Positions 11,681 through 24,867 are shown, counted from the stretch's first letter. The stretch: 64,000 nucleotides of DNA from Chamaecyparis obtusa (GCA_027943335.1 BSBK01001874.1:438501-502500), one strand, 5' to 3'. Notes: generated from the sequence alone by a model not told the origin. A program made the numbers and translations.

Positions 11681-11899
11681 GATAGATTTGAAGGCCCAAA
11701 GTAATATTTTTTTAAAACAAAAGGAGGCATAACACATGGAATTCAACATGTACTATTTTAGCAACATGTGCGGTCCGCTGAAAAGACAAGTCAAATTCCC
11801 TTCTAAGAATCGAAACCCGAAAAATATTTTGGAAAGTATTAATTGTGTTGCTAAAAATTACCAGAAGAGAGCGAAATCTCTATTTAAAGAGGTATGAAT

Positions 11900-13110
11900 T
11901 TCATTTCTCACATTGCAAGTTGAAGAATACAAGTCAAGAGCACGCGTGCTTGCAAAAAGAAGCAAATTTGGACTAAGTTTAGAGGTCGGGGAGTTCTTTT
12001 CTCCTAAGGTTCAAGATCATTCCAAGTTTGGGATGCAAAGTACAGAATTATTTCCATGATAGATTTAAAATTCCTCGACACAATTCTTATGTTGATTATT
12101 TTGTTTTACAAGAAGTTAAATGGTGAAATCAAAGGTGGCAAGCATGTCGAGACAGGCTCAAATCAAGAGTGAATTTTTAGCTAAGAAGATGACCCGAATC
12201 GGAATTGTGGCAGCAGATTGTTTCCCTCCTACTATCCCATGCCCAAAATTGATCTTTGAATGTGCAAATATTATAATTTCGAGCAAAGATCAATTGTGGC
12301 TCTTGATGGGAAGATGTTGGCAAATCTCACCACAAAAGCAATTGCTAAAGCATTCAGGATTCCGACTTATCATTTCAAGGTATATAAAACAAAGGAGAGG
12401 GCGTTAAGGCCCTATAATTCTAGAGTAGATGGATGTGCAGAAGTCTAAGCCTCAAGATGCACAAGAAACTTGTCAGGATGGACTTCAAACAGGAATATAG
12501 TGACCTTGTGATAATGTTGATCCGAATCATGGATGCCCACAGTCATTCATCTTTGGGCCATGGATGTTCTACTTTGTTGAAGAAATGACAAATTGAGTGA
12601 AGGTTGTGGATTGGTCAAGATTAATCAGTGACAACCTCGATGACCAATTGAAGAATTTGAGACATTTTGGTCCTCTTATATGAGCTCCTACATTGTCTAC
12701 ATGTTAGCACGAATAATCAGTTATGAAGGTTTGAAGTGCAAGAGACCCATAAGGTGTGGTCCAAGACAATTCAAGGTTTATGAATGTTATCCTCAGCTAC
12801 ACCTATATAATACTGCCAATTACTAGGGAGCCAATGATGCCTTCACCATGCACATTGTTATATCTCTTCAAGGTGGCATTCACATGAGGTTGTCACAAGA
12901 AGCAATAAAATTGACAGAAAGATACGACTCATGATTCATCCAGTCCCCAAGGTTCACCTACATTCAACTTCAAGGGTTCTCTTCCTATCCCTATAGCTTC
13001 TGAGATACCTGATTGATACGATGGTGATGTTGAACGTGACAAGGCAATTGACAGCTTATGATAAAATCCACAAGAAGGATGGAATCTAATTCCCAATCAT
13101 CATGGGAAAC
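11900..13110 (+). pseudogene. N-terminal half of ORF3, relic I
   Basis: Open patches in shifting frames: MTRIGIVAADCFPPTIPCPK (from 12189), then FEQRSIVALDGKMLANLTTK in a second frame, then SSYIVYMLARIISYEGL, YECYPQLHLY and DAFTMHIVISLQGG. The text is protein-like and ordered but broken by many frameshifts and stops. It precedes, on the same strand, the segment that matches ORF3 of element H. I infer it is the N-terminal half of the same accessory protein, the half that the deletion removed from element H. No known enzyme domain was recognised. Confidence 0.5.
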
Positions 13111-13149
13111 TCTGATGAAGTGTGCTCATTTGATGCAGGGGCATTCTAG

Positions 13150-14025
13150 GATACTCGGTGAATCTGCATGAAGGTGTGTTGTTTTAGTTCTGTGGTACTC
13201 AGTTGCACCTTTAACCGATGGTCTCGGTTATTGAACAAAGCTCGATCGCTGAAGGAACTCGGTGAAGCTTCTTGTGCTCAGTGGAATTGGTGCTCGGTGA
13301 TGCCTGTGTTGCTCAGTGTTGCTTGGCTTGGTCGGTTGTTTCTCCGGCGCTCGGTAGTTCTGGTTTAGCTCGGTAGTTCTAGGTGTTTTGGTTGGCTGAT
13401 GTGGTGCATTTATTGTTGGTATCTTTTGTTGTATTCTCCTATGTAGATCTAGAGGCCGACATGAAGAATTAAATAATTGTAAGGCTATTTGAGAGCCGAC
13501 TGTTGTTGCATTTAATATTTATTTGTAGGAGTTAATTATGTCATCCAGCCAACCTGTGGCTAAAGATTAGTATTTAAGGAGTATTTGGGGTAGTTGTTTA
13601 GGCATCAAATTTTAGCAGGAGGAGATTGGGAAGATAGAAGCTAGATCTGGATCTTGCGAGATCTTGAAGATCAGATGGTTATCTGATAGTTTGTAATAGT
13701 AGAGCTAGTGGTTGTTTGCTTGGGGACAAGGAGATTGCTTGGAGGCTTGCGAGCTCAAGTTCAGATCTGCCTTAGAGTTTCCATCAGTTGCTGATTTGTT
13801 TCAGAACTTGACTAGCTAGAGTTGGATTGGATCTTTGTTGATCTTACAGAAACGTTTCTTATTGTAATTGGCCCTAACCCGGAAGGCCTTACAATCGGGC
13901 ATGTTAATGAAAATTCAGTTGAAGCAATTATCTTGTTGTGTTATTCCGCATTGTGGTGTTTGGCTACTTGTGGGGACTGTCCTTAATTGGATCCTCCTTG
14001 CCTGCCTTGCATCACCATCACAATC
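13150..14025 (+). mobile_element. probable solo LTR splitting ORF3 of relic I
   Basis: A block of different composition (CTCGGT- and GATCT-rich) lying between the two ORF3 halves. It has an AAGATTAGTATTTAAGG region as possible TATA context and a CCCTAACCCGGAAGGCCTTA segment near 13870 that looks like the transcribed part of an LTR. It seems to end near the TTGCATCACCATCA at 14010-14025. No TSD could be confirmed, so the edges are approximate. Confidence 0.4.
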
Positions 14026-14125
14026 AGCAGGCTAGCAACATATTAGTCAGCATAAGAATTACAATTTTACCATCTCTCATTTCATACAACAAAGTCAAAT
14101 TTTGACCAATAAGATAAAATAAGAA

Positions 14126-16130
14126 TGGTGGTTGGCAGAAAGTATAAGCATAGGATGCAACTTGAGGACTTGGGCTAATGCTAAAGATGATTATGAAATC
14201 AAGAATAGAATGTATTTCAGAATACCACTCAAGATGATCAAAATACGTGAAATCCGTCCAATGCCAGATCAAGTAGAAGAGGATTCCAATGTGGTTCAAC
14301 CTGATTTCAAGGAGAAAAATAGGTCCATTCAACCACCCAATTGGTCTGGACCTGAAATAATGGATCTTGATACATTATCTGGGCCAACACAAAACTCACA
14401 AAATGTGGATTAAACGTCACATCAGACTTATGACTTGAAGGGGGATCAAGTGTCCCATGATGGCATAACTAAGAAATCATTACAAGTTGGAGCCGAAGAA
14501 GGAAAGAATCCACAAGAAAAGGTAGAACACGGCAAAGGGACGTACTGCCCAAGATATGCCATCAAAGAAAAGACAAGATGTCCCAAGTGAAAGGCCTCCA
14601 CAAAAAAGACAAAGGTCAGAGGTAACATGATCATCACCTAGCAGTTCCTCAAGTGTACAAGAAGTTGATCTCTTTACAGGGGAAAAGATTGGATCTAGCA
14701 CAAAAAGAGAGTTACAGGAAAAAGGTCAAATGACTACAAAAGCACAAGATAGACATAGTGTCAATGCTTCCAAAGAGTTTGCCTAGCAAAGAAATGAAGA
14801 GCAAGAACTTCTTTCAGATACGGATCTTCATATCCAAGAATGCCTCGACAAAATGTTAGTTGAAAACTTGGGAGATCTACAAATTCCAATTCTTGATGAA
14901 GTGTTCCACAAGGAAATAACACAAAAGCAGAAACAGTTACAAGTACATGATTAGCAATCAAACACTCTAAAATGGTTAAGAGAATGAGAAAAGATCATGT
15001 GGAAGAAATTGATCTCACGCTAGAATTATAGGAGTTTTTGAACCGAATAAACAAGCTAGTAGAGAAAAGCAAGACAAAGAAATTCTCCAAAATAGCTAAG
15101 GATAAGTTAGGATTCAAAGTTTTACATGAAGTAGTACCGAGGACTAACAAGACCAAGGATGAAACTACCTCAGAAGAATATGACATAACAACAATTGACC
15201 TCGGACATGCAACCAAGGCACAAGTGATGGAAGATTTTGATGATTCCACCTAGGCATTGAAAGAAAGGATGAAGATGGAAGAAAAATACCGAAGACTAAA
15301 AAGCAAGAACAAAGTTTTGGGTGGATATCTACACCGCCTAACACATCCAGTTAGGCAGGAAGATCAAACATTTGTTTCCCCAACAGTTCTTCCAAAGGAA
15401 TCAGTTGATGGCCTCGAAGAAATGAAGATCCCCCAAGGCACCAAAAAATAGGTGAAGAATGTTTATGACAGTGCATGTAAGTTCATTGAGGATTTAGCCC
15501 AGATGTGTGAAAGAATTCTAGCTATCCTTGGTAGAATACAGTGTGTAGATCAGGCGTGGGAGGATACACATATTTACCATGATGAGACCATTACACACTT
15601 GGAGGTGTTGATGGAAATTCTCGAGCAAGCATTGATGGATGGTGGAGTGAAAAGAGAAAATGAGGCATATGACTTTCCCTAATGGTACGGTGCAGTGATC
15701 ATTGGGAAGATACTATTTGATAAATCGAATGAAGAATCAACTCAATTGAGGAAAGTGATCAAGAACATCCCGGAAAGAATCCTCAATACAGTTAAAGCAT
15801 TATTCACAAAGAAGTTGACTAATGAAAAGATGGCAACAAATAGTTCAAAGAGTAGGTTGGAGGAATTTTTTGCCATTAATTCTTTGTCAAAAGATGATCT
15901 GGAGAATATTTACATATTCTCAAACATTATGCACAGAATTCACGAATCAATACTAGAATGGGACAAGAGTTTCAGCAGGTGTTAAAAGGACATAGTCATT
16001 ATGGCATACAAAAAAGAGACTGCACCAAGTGTCTCTAAGGATGAGCATGAAATAGTCATATCTACATTCACTGCATTCAACAAAGGGAATAAAGAACGGG
16101 CTATTTTGGGCGATGAGTTATTAAATGCCT
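14126..16130 (+). pseudogene. C-terminal part of ORF3, relic I
   Basis: Matches ORF3 of element H in order and character. PMPDQVEEDSNV parallels IPDQLEEDKDV of H, followed by a charged linker, then a helical stretch (MEEKYRRLKSKNKVLGGYLH), FIEDLAQMCERILAILGRIQ, EVLMEILEQALMDGG and a C-terminal helical tail. Open pieces at 15038-15253, 15257-15451, 15452-15682 and 15695-15985 are split mostly by TAG or TAA codons. It lies directly before an LTR, as in H. Not functional. Confidence 0.6.
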
Positions 16131-17062
16131 AGTGGGCATGCTATTTCCTCATTGGTCAACCTAGGCCCACTCTCCTAGTGGATGTATTGTTCTCTCATTG
16201 GCCCACTTGGTCCCACTTCTTTATGTCAAAGCATCTATTATTGGTCAAACCCTAATTAGGGTTTGTATTGTGAAATCTCCGCCTTTGATTCTAATTTGAT
16301 CTTGGTCACCCATTTTCACTTCAAGGCCCATATAAGGGGCTCGACCCTCTCATTTGTAAGACGAGAGAATTGTGAGAAATTGTTGCTAGAAAATACCAGA
16401 ATAAAAAGTAGCTCATTGAAGTTTTGGTGATTACTTTCATTGTTTTTAGAGTTTGCATGGTTTCTTATTCCTCAAGTAGATTAGATTTGCTTTCAAGTTA
16501 TTAGATGAACAAGATTTATAATATTGTTTTAGAGTGAAATTGTTTTCTCAAGCTTAACTTCAATCATTGTATGTGCATTGTTCTTCATGATGATATTCAT
16601 TGATGGTGTGAAAATTCTAAGCATGACCTTTGAAGATTGCACCTCTTTTGTGTAGTTGATTTGGTGAAACAAAGTGTGGCTGATTTCACTTGAATAGTCA
16701 ATGTCTTTCAAGTTCTTAGATTTAGAATAGAATCTCAATACTATTCTCTTTACTTTCAGCATATTTCAGTGGAACATATCAGAGTTCTTTTCACTACCAA
16801 ATCATTTGTATATTACCCAGAGTTGAAAGTTGTCTAAGTCTTCTTGAGAATGAATCATGTAAGTCCCCCTTGGATTACCAACATACATCAAGCCAAACAA
16901 GCTCATATTTGCATAAAATTGCATGTTCATAGTAGGAACCTTGGAGTCACCTCTATGATCTTCGCAATCTTAGCATACGAGGGATCTTTGCTCAAGAGAG
17001 GATAGAGTGTCCTTTGGCACTTTATTTCTAGCATTGGTGTGGTCATAAAACACCCATCAACA
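16131..17062 (+). mobile_element. 3' LTR of relic I
   Basis: Shares landmarks with the LTR at 6598-7564: AACCCTAATTAGGGTTTG, a TATAAGGGG box at 16331, CTCTCATTTGTAA, TTGTTGCTAGAAAATACCAG, TTTGCATGGTTTC, CAAGAGAGG and the end CACCCATCAACA at 17062. The two LTRs are well diverged, so the copies are old. Confidence 0.65.
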
Positions 17063-17414
17063 AGTCACAAAGGCTGCTAGCATAGTTTTTTGTACAGATT
17101 TTGCAAAGAGTAGACTGTAAAGTTTATACTAAAAGCAACAAGAAAACTTGCTTACTAGATTACTCACAAATCAATGCTTTGCTCTATACATTGTCATAAT
17201 AATAATGAGATTGTTTACTAAAGAGATTGCTTTGAGCCAATAGAACTAGAATCAGCTCATTTTGGGGTATTGCAATTGCTATGGACATTTTGGAATAATT
17301 TTTCAAAAAAGTAAACAAAACTATGCACTAACAGTTTTCATCAGATTCTTGACATTGTAAAAGTTAGGCAAGACAATATTGTCACCCTAGACATACAAGG
17401 GCTCACAAGTGTTC

Positions 17415-18620
17415 CACATTTAGAATGTTAATCAAGAATAAGGATATAGTTATAGTGAAATCCAACAAAGGAAATACCACCGTGATCAAGAACAAATTGA
17501 ACTATGAAACAAAATGTTATACCATCTTAACAATAACAAGAGCTATAGAACCTTAAAGGCTTAAACCATAACCTGATATCTATAACTATGAAAAGGGTGA
17601 AAAAAGGCATCAACCATTCTTTCCTCAACAAGAATGCCAAGAAATTGTCTCCTCCCTAATAAAGAGATCACTCCCAAATTTATGGTGCTGCTAAAGATTT
17701 CAAGGACAAAGTACCATTTTTGGCCAATTATTGATACCACTGACTCTCCAAATTAAAACTTGACCTCATTCCTCACCAAGAAAATGAAGCCGCTTGTAAG
17801 GAAGTCTAATTCTTTCATCAAAGAATTGTCCAATTTTTCTGATTTCACAAAGACAGAAGGTTGAGAGATGAGGAAACGCTTGTGAGTTTCAATGTTATTT
17901 CCTTGTTCACTATAGTCTCAGTTAATGTTAGTTATTGAAACTATTATAATTTATAAGTACTAATAGTGAGACCATGGTTCTAGGACTCTTCGAGACCTAG
18001 AAAGTCCTAAGTAGAGCGAACCTAGTCGAGTCCCAAGGACCTAGGACTCCAAGAATTCGGTCTAGGTGAGACTCATTAGAAATTGGTTTTTTGTCAAGTT
18101 TTGCCAATTTTTTGTCGAGTCTCGAGTCGCCTCAGCATTGTCAAATCCACATCGAGTTTGAATCTCATTTCTATGAGTAAGAACAATTTTTTTTGTTGAC
18201 TTGTGCCTTAAGTTAACTTTCTTCACTTTCAAGGGAGTTAGTACACAATCCAATGGGGTGGCCTTGGGCTCCTCACTATCACCTATGGTGACTAATTTTT
18301 TCATGAAGCATTATTTCGAAACTGCCCTAAACTCCTTTCCCCTAAAACCAGGTTTGTGGAAATATTATATTGATGACAACCTAAATTGGCCCCATGGTCT
18401 TGACAAACTTGAGGAATTTTGTGCTCATTTAAACAACAATATTGAAAACATTAAGTTTGCTAAGGAAATAGAATATGACAATAAACTCCAAATGATAGAT
18501 ATTCTCTTGTAGAAAACTATAAAACCAATGATTCCTTGGCTTATTAAGTTTACAAAAAACCCATTCAAGAAAACCTTTAAGCTCATAAGTCTTCACAAAT
18601 CAAAAATTAAAAAATATATT
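17415..18620 (+). pseudogene. Penelope-like element reverse transcriptase fragment
   Basis: Reads like the RT of Penelope-like elements, broken by frameshifts. The N-terminal part is LIKNKDIVIVKSNKGNTTVI..., then KCYTILN and VSFNVISLF. After an insert, from 18201, come LTFFTFKGVSTQSNGVALGS, SLSPMVTNFFMKHYFETALN, WKYYIDDNLNWPHGLDKL (the YxDD catalytic motif, YIDD, intact) and KFAKEIEYDNKLQMIDILL. The tail degrades after 18512. No GIY-YIG endonuclease end was seen. Such elements are rare in plants and known to me mainly from conifers (the Dryad group). Confidence 0.8.
17945..18200. other. foreign block interrupting the Penelope-like RT
   Basis: About 250 bp that replaces the segment between the VSFNVISLF and LTFFTFKG parts of the RT. 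It is rich in repeated GAGTC, CCTAGGACTC and CGAGTC motifs, some palindromic. No clear TIR or TSD was found. It may be a small transposon or rearranged DNA. Confidence 0.35.
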
Positions 18621-18739
18621 GGAAAATAAAATTTAAAATGCCTTCAACAACTCCAATTGGGATAAAGTCCTAAAGATAGCTTGTGATATATGATGATTTG
18701 TCACAAACATTTGAATCTCCTCAGCCCCCATATAAATTT

Positions 18740-19620
18740 ATTTGACCCACTCAATCTATGTGTCATTATTTTGCAACATCAAGTTCAATGAGTGAGTAGC
18801 ACAAACTTTCCAAAAATTATGCCTATCCACTATTGAACCAATTGCTCTACATTTTTTCACATTGTCTATTATCACTTGGACAACATTTTTGGGGTCCACC
18901 AACCCAATGGATTGTATAAGGATATTGACAATGAAAGTTGCATCCTTCACTTGCCCCTTACAATCTACTGCCTCTAAAAACATCACCCTTTTAGTGAACA
19001 CTCTAATCACATTGATTAGTGGGATATTTTGCAATCTTTCCATCCATCATAATGGACACACCTATTTTCGGCAACATATCCTTAATTTCTCTTCAAGATA
19101 CCTCTATGAAATATTTCTCCCTAGTAAGGTGGTTTGCACCTTTTTATAGCCAAGACTAATATAACCAAAAGATGTATTAACAATTATTGTCACCAAATCC
19201 CACCAATATGGTGATCTAACAAGGTTAGAAGGAAGGGCTGAAAGGAAGCGCATTGCCATAAATGCAATGAGCAATACTCTCATCTACAACCTTCCTCTGC
19301 TCATTCTTTTAAGGATTTTTCCAATAGACCTATTTTACATGAAAGAAAGGGGGTATAATATTCTCAAGAAGATGGTAGCATGAAAGGATATGGGTCCGTT
19401 AGTTGTGATAAGCCACTAGGAGGTTTGTGCACTTCTTTCTTAGAAAGAGGATGTGTTATTTCCTTGGATCTATTACTCACCATGGCAGCATATTCTTGTT
19501 CTCTAAAATAATCCACTATTTGTTTCTTTGGCAGCCCTTTTCTACTCGTCCATAGACAAATTATTAATCCTAAGTTGGGAATAACACACAAGTGAGCTTC
19601 ACTCAATTGTATGAACTCCT
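18740..19620 (-). pseudogene. hAT-family transposase fragment (DUF659-like)
   Basis: The minus strand reads first a BED-finger exit (AHLCVIPNLGLIICLW), a linker (KKQIVDYFREQEYAAMVS), then ALPFSPSNLVRSPYWWDLV and finally the DUF659 core: IPLINVIRVFTKRVMFLEAV, IVNILIQSIGLVDPKNVVQV and an ATHSLNLML end. This is the N-terminal half of a plant hAT transposase. Stops and frameshifts break it. The C-terminal dimerisation domain and terminal inverted repeats were not found. Confidence 0.75.
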
Positions 19621-20780
19621 ACACTCCTTTCCACATTGGCTATAATGCCAACAATAACCCCCACTAATAGGAATTTGTTAATTCATAAATGTATGCCACC
19701 AAATAGGTGACACTAAATCATATTTAAACGAGATTTCTCTACATGTGAAGCATCTAAACTAGAACTACTAACCATTTCAATAAATATAACAAAACAAAAC
19801 AAATAGAACATTAGAATTTAAAACTCACCAACTAAAAAAAAATTGCCATTATGACCCCTATATTATGTATAAAAGGTTTTAAAAAATATTCAGAACCTTT
19901 TTAAAATAAACTGAAACAATCGTGAAAAACTTCTTCAAAACCTTAAAACAAATTACAAGATTCACTCATGCTTGATAGATAAATATTCCCCATGCAGCTC
20001 TTACTCTCTTCTTGGTGTAGATTTCTCTCTTGTAACCCTCACCTTCAAAGAAAAAGGTAACAACCTTTAGAAAACAACATTAGCAACTTGGCGGCAAATA
20101 TATTATTTTACTCACTTGTGCTCGTGAAATGAGACAACAAAAGTGCAAATGTGCTAAGGGAAAATTAGGTGTTCAAGATATTCTTTAATGTTTCAAAAAT
20201 GTTTTCCAATCAGTTGGCCTATGGATCCTCCTACGTTCGCCTAGGTCCAAAAGTTTTGGTGAACCTAAAGTCATCTCATCCATGGACCAGATCTATATGG
20301 GTACAGGGGCGTCCCCAAAGAACCCAACAACATAGAGCTACCTTCAAATGTAAGTTTCAAGTAAAATATGAATAAAACAATATAGAAACAAAACATCTCC
20401 AACCTATGAAAAGATGTTAAACCTATGGTCTTATGCAGCTTATTTAAGAGATGGTATTTGTAACTAAAAAAAGAGTAAATCGTAAGGAACAATCTTTTTA
20501 ATGTTAACCTTGACTAACATAAGAATTTGTAATATGATTCCTAAGTACTGTTTTCATTGAATGCATTTGCAGAATCAAGGTCATGATTGTATGTGGAACA
20601 CAAGAAAACTTATCAACTATAAATTACAGGATTTATATTATTGAATTCGCCATCGCAATTTCATTGCCCGCTAATTGAACCAACAATGGTGCATCTGAGA
20701 CCTTAAAGTAAGATGGCAATAATGTTCTCAAGTTATTTCAAAAACGAGAACATCCTTCAAACATAAGGTGATAGGATGGC
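19621..20780. other. non-coding, no gene recognised
   Basis: AT-rich sequence. Part of it may be the non-coding end of the hAT element. I see no supported ORF, RNA gene or clear repeat. Confidence 0.5.
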
Positions 20781-20789
20781 TACTAGTAC

Positions 20790-21345
20790 ACTAAGGTTTA
20801 GCTGTCAAAGCAAGGTTGAGCAAGACTGGATTTACAAATGCATTTTGCATTGTATGTGGGAAAGATGAAACAAATGATCAAATCTTCTAGAAATTTTGAT
20901 CAGCTAAAAATATTTCAGGATGGATGTGAAATGAATTCAATTACATTTTTATTTCTCCTCTCTTGGAAAGGGCCTCTTTTAGGGGATTCTTGGATGGTTT
21001 GGGACAGCTACAAGGGTTTATGGAATATAGCTCAGTTGGCAGCAATAAGTTTTCTTTGAAAGTCAAGATGCCATGCTGCATTTCAAGAGGATACCTCCCC
21101 TCTTAGTATGGGGAAGTTGATGCTTTTCAAACTTGAGTTGGCTTTAATTCTACAAGTTTGAGTGGTTTCAAAAGCATAATCTTTGCGTATCAAACACAGG
21201 CTCAAGTGCTTTCATTCCTTTCTTACATAGGGAGGGAATCCTCTTGTTAACCATTATTCTTAGATGATTCAAGTTTGTAACTATTTAATGATGTCAATTT
21301 ATGTTACTTGAAATTTTTTAATGAAGGACATCTTTCAATTAAAAA
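20790..21345 (+). pseudogene. 3' end of an L1-type LINE
   Basis: A frame reading KARLSKTGFTNAFCIVCGKD corresponds to the zinc-binding C-terminus of plant LINE reverse transcriptases (zf-RVT, CX2C start). It is followed by an untranslated tail that ends near 21345 in an A-rich stretch, as expected of a LINE 3' end. Badly decayed and 5'-truncated. Confidence 0.5.
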
Positions 21346-22499
21346 AAATGTGGACTCACCACAACAAACAAGAAAATGGAAATGAACCTTTCCTCATGGT
21401 CAAGCAGGTGGCACTCAGTCACAACCATTTAAAAATGAAGAATCCTTGCCACAACAAGAAACTAGAAATGAAATTATTTCCTCTTGGTCAATGTTGAAGC
21501 CAAGATCACAACCTGCACACTTCCACAGAAAGAGACAAAGATGAATTCACCAAGAAATGAAATGACTTGATTGAGATGTCAAGCAATGTAGAAAGAGCCT
21601 TCTTATAAAGGCAAGGAAAGAGAGAATAACGGGGGCAGTAAGTGCCATGTGGCCAAATGAAATGCAAGTTAGGTAGGAGTACGTAAACTCAACTACACGA
21701 CAACTATACGGCAAAAGTATTAATGCAGCCTAGGAAAAATAAAAGACAACTAATATGCCTCAATGGAACTTAAGCATAGAGTAAATAATAATTTACTCAG
21801 TCACCCTTGAGTACAACTTAGGGAGAAGAATGCAATATGATAATGATAATGGGTCGTGACAACTAGGCCATCTTAGGTACCCATGTACAATGCAATGCAA
21901 CTAATCTCTTAAAATTGGAGAAAAGACAAAAAACTTAATGGGACAAAACTCCTCTCCAAAACAGAGATAATGCAAACCATGCGGTGATGAATAGAAGTCT
22001 CCACAATAACCCCCAACAAAAACATCCATCATGAGAATGCATTACAAGTACCCCTCTAATGAAAGGAAGGATAGAGACGACACCCCCCCTGCCACAATAA
22101 TGCAATATCCTCAAAACCGCTAAAGCATGTCAGAAACCAAACAAAGTGTCCATGATGACAAACAATGTCTCCCCTTGGGAAGTCAAAGATCCAACAGTGC
22201 ATGTCGAAGAAACTACATATCCATGAGAAAAGGACAAGGAAGAAGCCTCGCCAATGAAAGTGTGGAAGAGGAATCAAGTGCCTCCAAAGGTGTCTCATCA
22301 AGACTAAAAGAGTTCTACTCAAGGAAGAAACAATGGATGTAGAAGACAAAAGATCATCCTCCAATGAACAATCTACAAAGAGAAGTGGTGTCTCCTCAAA
22401 CATGTCCACCAAATCTGCAAAAGAAGAATAAGAAGCCAAGTTGGATAGACCTGCAATGAAACCATCCATGGACCACAAATCTGAAGGAACAATGATGTC
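21346..22499. other. unresolved repeat-like sequence
   Basis: A 140-codon minus-strand frame at 22056-22478 is rich in Phe, Leu and Trp and matches nothing I recognise; the opposite strand is equally uninformative. It may be leader or 3' non-coding DNA of the copia relic next to it. Confidence 0.4.
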
Positions 22500-22960
22500 C
22501 TATTGTGTCAAAGTCCTCGAATCCACGTCAACTATAACCTCTAATGTTGCAGGAGATGGGGGAACCACAATTAAGCCCACAAACCCATCAGAATCACTCC
22601 CCTAACTGGAAGGAGTCAATGAGACATATGGATCATCATCATCAATGAAGTGATCAAAGACAAATACCTGAGACTAATGATCGGTCCTACCAACGACAAA
22701 AATCCTTCCTGTAGGACAACAAATGAGCACGGAATTGGGAGTGAATTCAACTGTGTTGCCTTCCTGTGTCATCTGATATACTGATAGGAGATTATGAGAG
22801 ATGTTAGGGATCAAATGAACATTACTCATTGTACCTACATCAAAAACACTGTCACCAACAGAAGCAATGTGAACTAACTAATTGTTGTAGGAGAAGCAAA
22901 AGGATCACCGGGTCGGGCAAGATAGGAGATGTTGCGGTCACCATACTCCAAAATGGTGGG
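22500..22960 (-). pseudogene. Ty1/copia protease-region scrap
   Basis: The minus strand reads HIASVGDSVFDVGTMSNVHL, then IPNISHNLLSVYQMTQEGN and VEFTPNSVLI, typical of the segment between protease and integrase in plant copia polyproteins (LIPNLSHNLLSV family motif). It then runs to FDHFIDDDDPYVSL. Frame shifts occur near 22880. No LTR of its own is seen nearby. Confidence 0.65.
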
Positions 22961-22983
22961 AAGACGTGGATCAGGCAATCCCC

Positions 22984-24562
22984 ATGGAAACCCTAAGAGA
23001 AAAAGTTAATAATGGATGGAATGTGTATGGCTCCAATGGAACAAGATCAAAGAAGGAAAGATTTGATTGCCAAACTTTCTTCCCACAGCATCAGGAATGC
23101 TATCGACCACAATGGGTATTTGAAAAGGGGAGATAGGTTCACAAATGTGCAGATCACCAGCAACTGGGGTGGAACAATAACAACTTCAACCTCATATCGG
23201 AATAGATACCTAAATGGTATAGAGGGAATAACCAAATCAGGAATAACAGGAGAATGCAACCTCACTAGTTAAACAACAAGGCAGCCCAGCTAAGACCTAA
23301 TTTGAGAAATTGGTCAAATACATGGAAAAGAATAGAATGGCAGAAGAAGGGTTACATGAAAGGGAAGCATGGGTGGTTCAAGCAATCAGACACCCAAAGC
23401 GGATACCTCAAGTTATTGGAGATCCAAGGCAAGGGAGGTGATGCCCAGTGGGAAGAACTTGCATACAGATAGCAGAGGCAAAGGAAAAATGAACTTTGAG
23501 GAAGGTTCATCACAACAGACAAAGCTCAAGAAAGGTAAGCTACCTCATGATCCTCTGTGTCAAATGTATATTGAAGAGAAAGTAATCAAATAGAATAGGG
23601 ATTTAATGGAAGAAAAAGGGCTTTTTTATAAAATGGGGGGGGGGAGGACATGGCAAAGATCTGAGAGAAATACAAAAAAAGTGTATGGAGCAATGGGGGA
23701 AACGTGTGGTATCAAAACCTTTGGGGAATAATGTGTATGTAGTATCTTTCTGATCTCATGAGGAAAAACTAGAAGCCGAAGGGTCATAGCCTTATTTCCT
23801 GAATGGGTCTCAAATGCATATAATAGATTGGAGCCTGAACTTTGATCCATGGGTCTACTCAGTAGAAGAGATCTCAGCTTGGTTCCATTTGTACAATTTA
23901 CCAATGGAATATTGGGAAGAAGACCTGATAAAAGATATCGGAAGAAGGATTGGTAAGTTCCAATATATGGAAGCAATTTTGGAAGACTCTAAGATGGGAT
24001 CATATTTTAGAATATGTGTGACTATAACAGACAAAATGGAATTCCCTTAGGAAATAGAGCTGATCTCAGAAATAGGCAGTTGGAAGCAAAAAAATGTAAA
24101 GGAAGATCAACTAGATTATGTTTGAAATGTAAATCAGTGTTCCATGGTAAGCACAAGTGTATTTTGGCTATTGCAATTAAGGGCCTTAATAAATATGAGC
24201 AACCCTTCAAACCAAATCCAGTAGCAAAAGAATCCCCCAAGCAGGTCTCCCTAACAGAGATGGAGATAGAAATGATTGACTCCATATGGCCTGAAGGAAG
24301 ATATAGAGATCTAGAGAAAATAATAGACAGTGACATTTGTGGCAATGATACAACAAAGATCAGGCAACTACAAAATGAAGATCAATCTGCACCATCACTA
24401 GCAAATATGGAAAACAAAGAAGGTCAACCTGCAGATAAAATAAGTGATATAAGTTTGGGAGTAGGGAACATGGATATGTTTCCTCATTTATTAGAGATTT
24501 CCAATACGATACAAGAGACCAAAGGAGAGGAGCCACAAAGACATGACAGTAGCAATAGGTGA
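22984..24562 (+). pseudogene. L1-type LINE ORF1 with zinc knuckle
   Basis: Nucleic-acid-binding ORF1 of a plant L1-type retrotransposon. A plausible start at 22984 opens METLREKVNNGWNVYGSNGT and a basic, Asn-rich N-terminus. A DUF4283-like core follows across several frames (around 23600-24050: IIDWSLNFDPWVYSVEEISA, FHLYNLPMEYW, IGRRIGKF). Then a zinc knuckle-like CLKCKSVFHGKHKC lies at about 24120-24160, and an acidic tail ends at 24562. Multiple frameshifts and stops. It lies directly before ORF2 on the same strand. Confidence 0.7.
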
Positions 24563-24867
24563 GACCAATGGGGTAGGTACAGGCAGTGGGGGATTATGAT
24601 AAAGAAAATGAAGAGGAGCGGGAGGACAATGGAATTACGGATTTAGACATTGATGAAAGCTTTGAGGAATACCAAGCAGGGATCTTGGAGGAAAAAGGGA
24701 TTGAGCAAGTATAATCAGAGCTTAAAACCCCTAAATTTAGGACAGCTAAAAAAATGTCATAAAAACAATAGAGCAAAATTGGAACTGGCAAGGAACGCTA
24801 AAGGGAAAACAAAACTCAATCAAACCATTTCAAGAAGAGGAAGGGAGCTGCCCCCTCTCGAGGAATT

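Noticed and set aside
12120..12448. Two overlapping ORFs as separate genes
   Set aside because: They read as one protein after a frameshift and belong to the N-terminal half of ORF3.
13135..14030. GCAGG target duplication around the block splitting ORF3 of relic I
   Set aside because: If GCAGG is the duplication, the element would not start with TG; edges remain undefined.
22056..22478. 140-codon membrane-protein-like ORF
   Set aside because: Hydrophobic content is likely chance from a CT-rich strand; no domain, and it lies between TE pieces.
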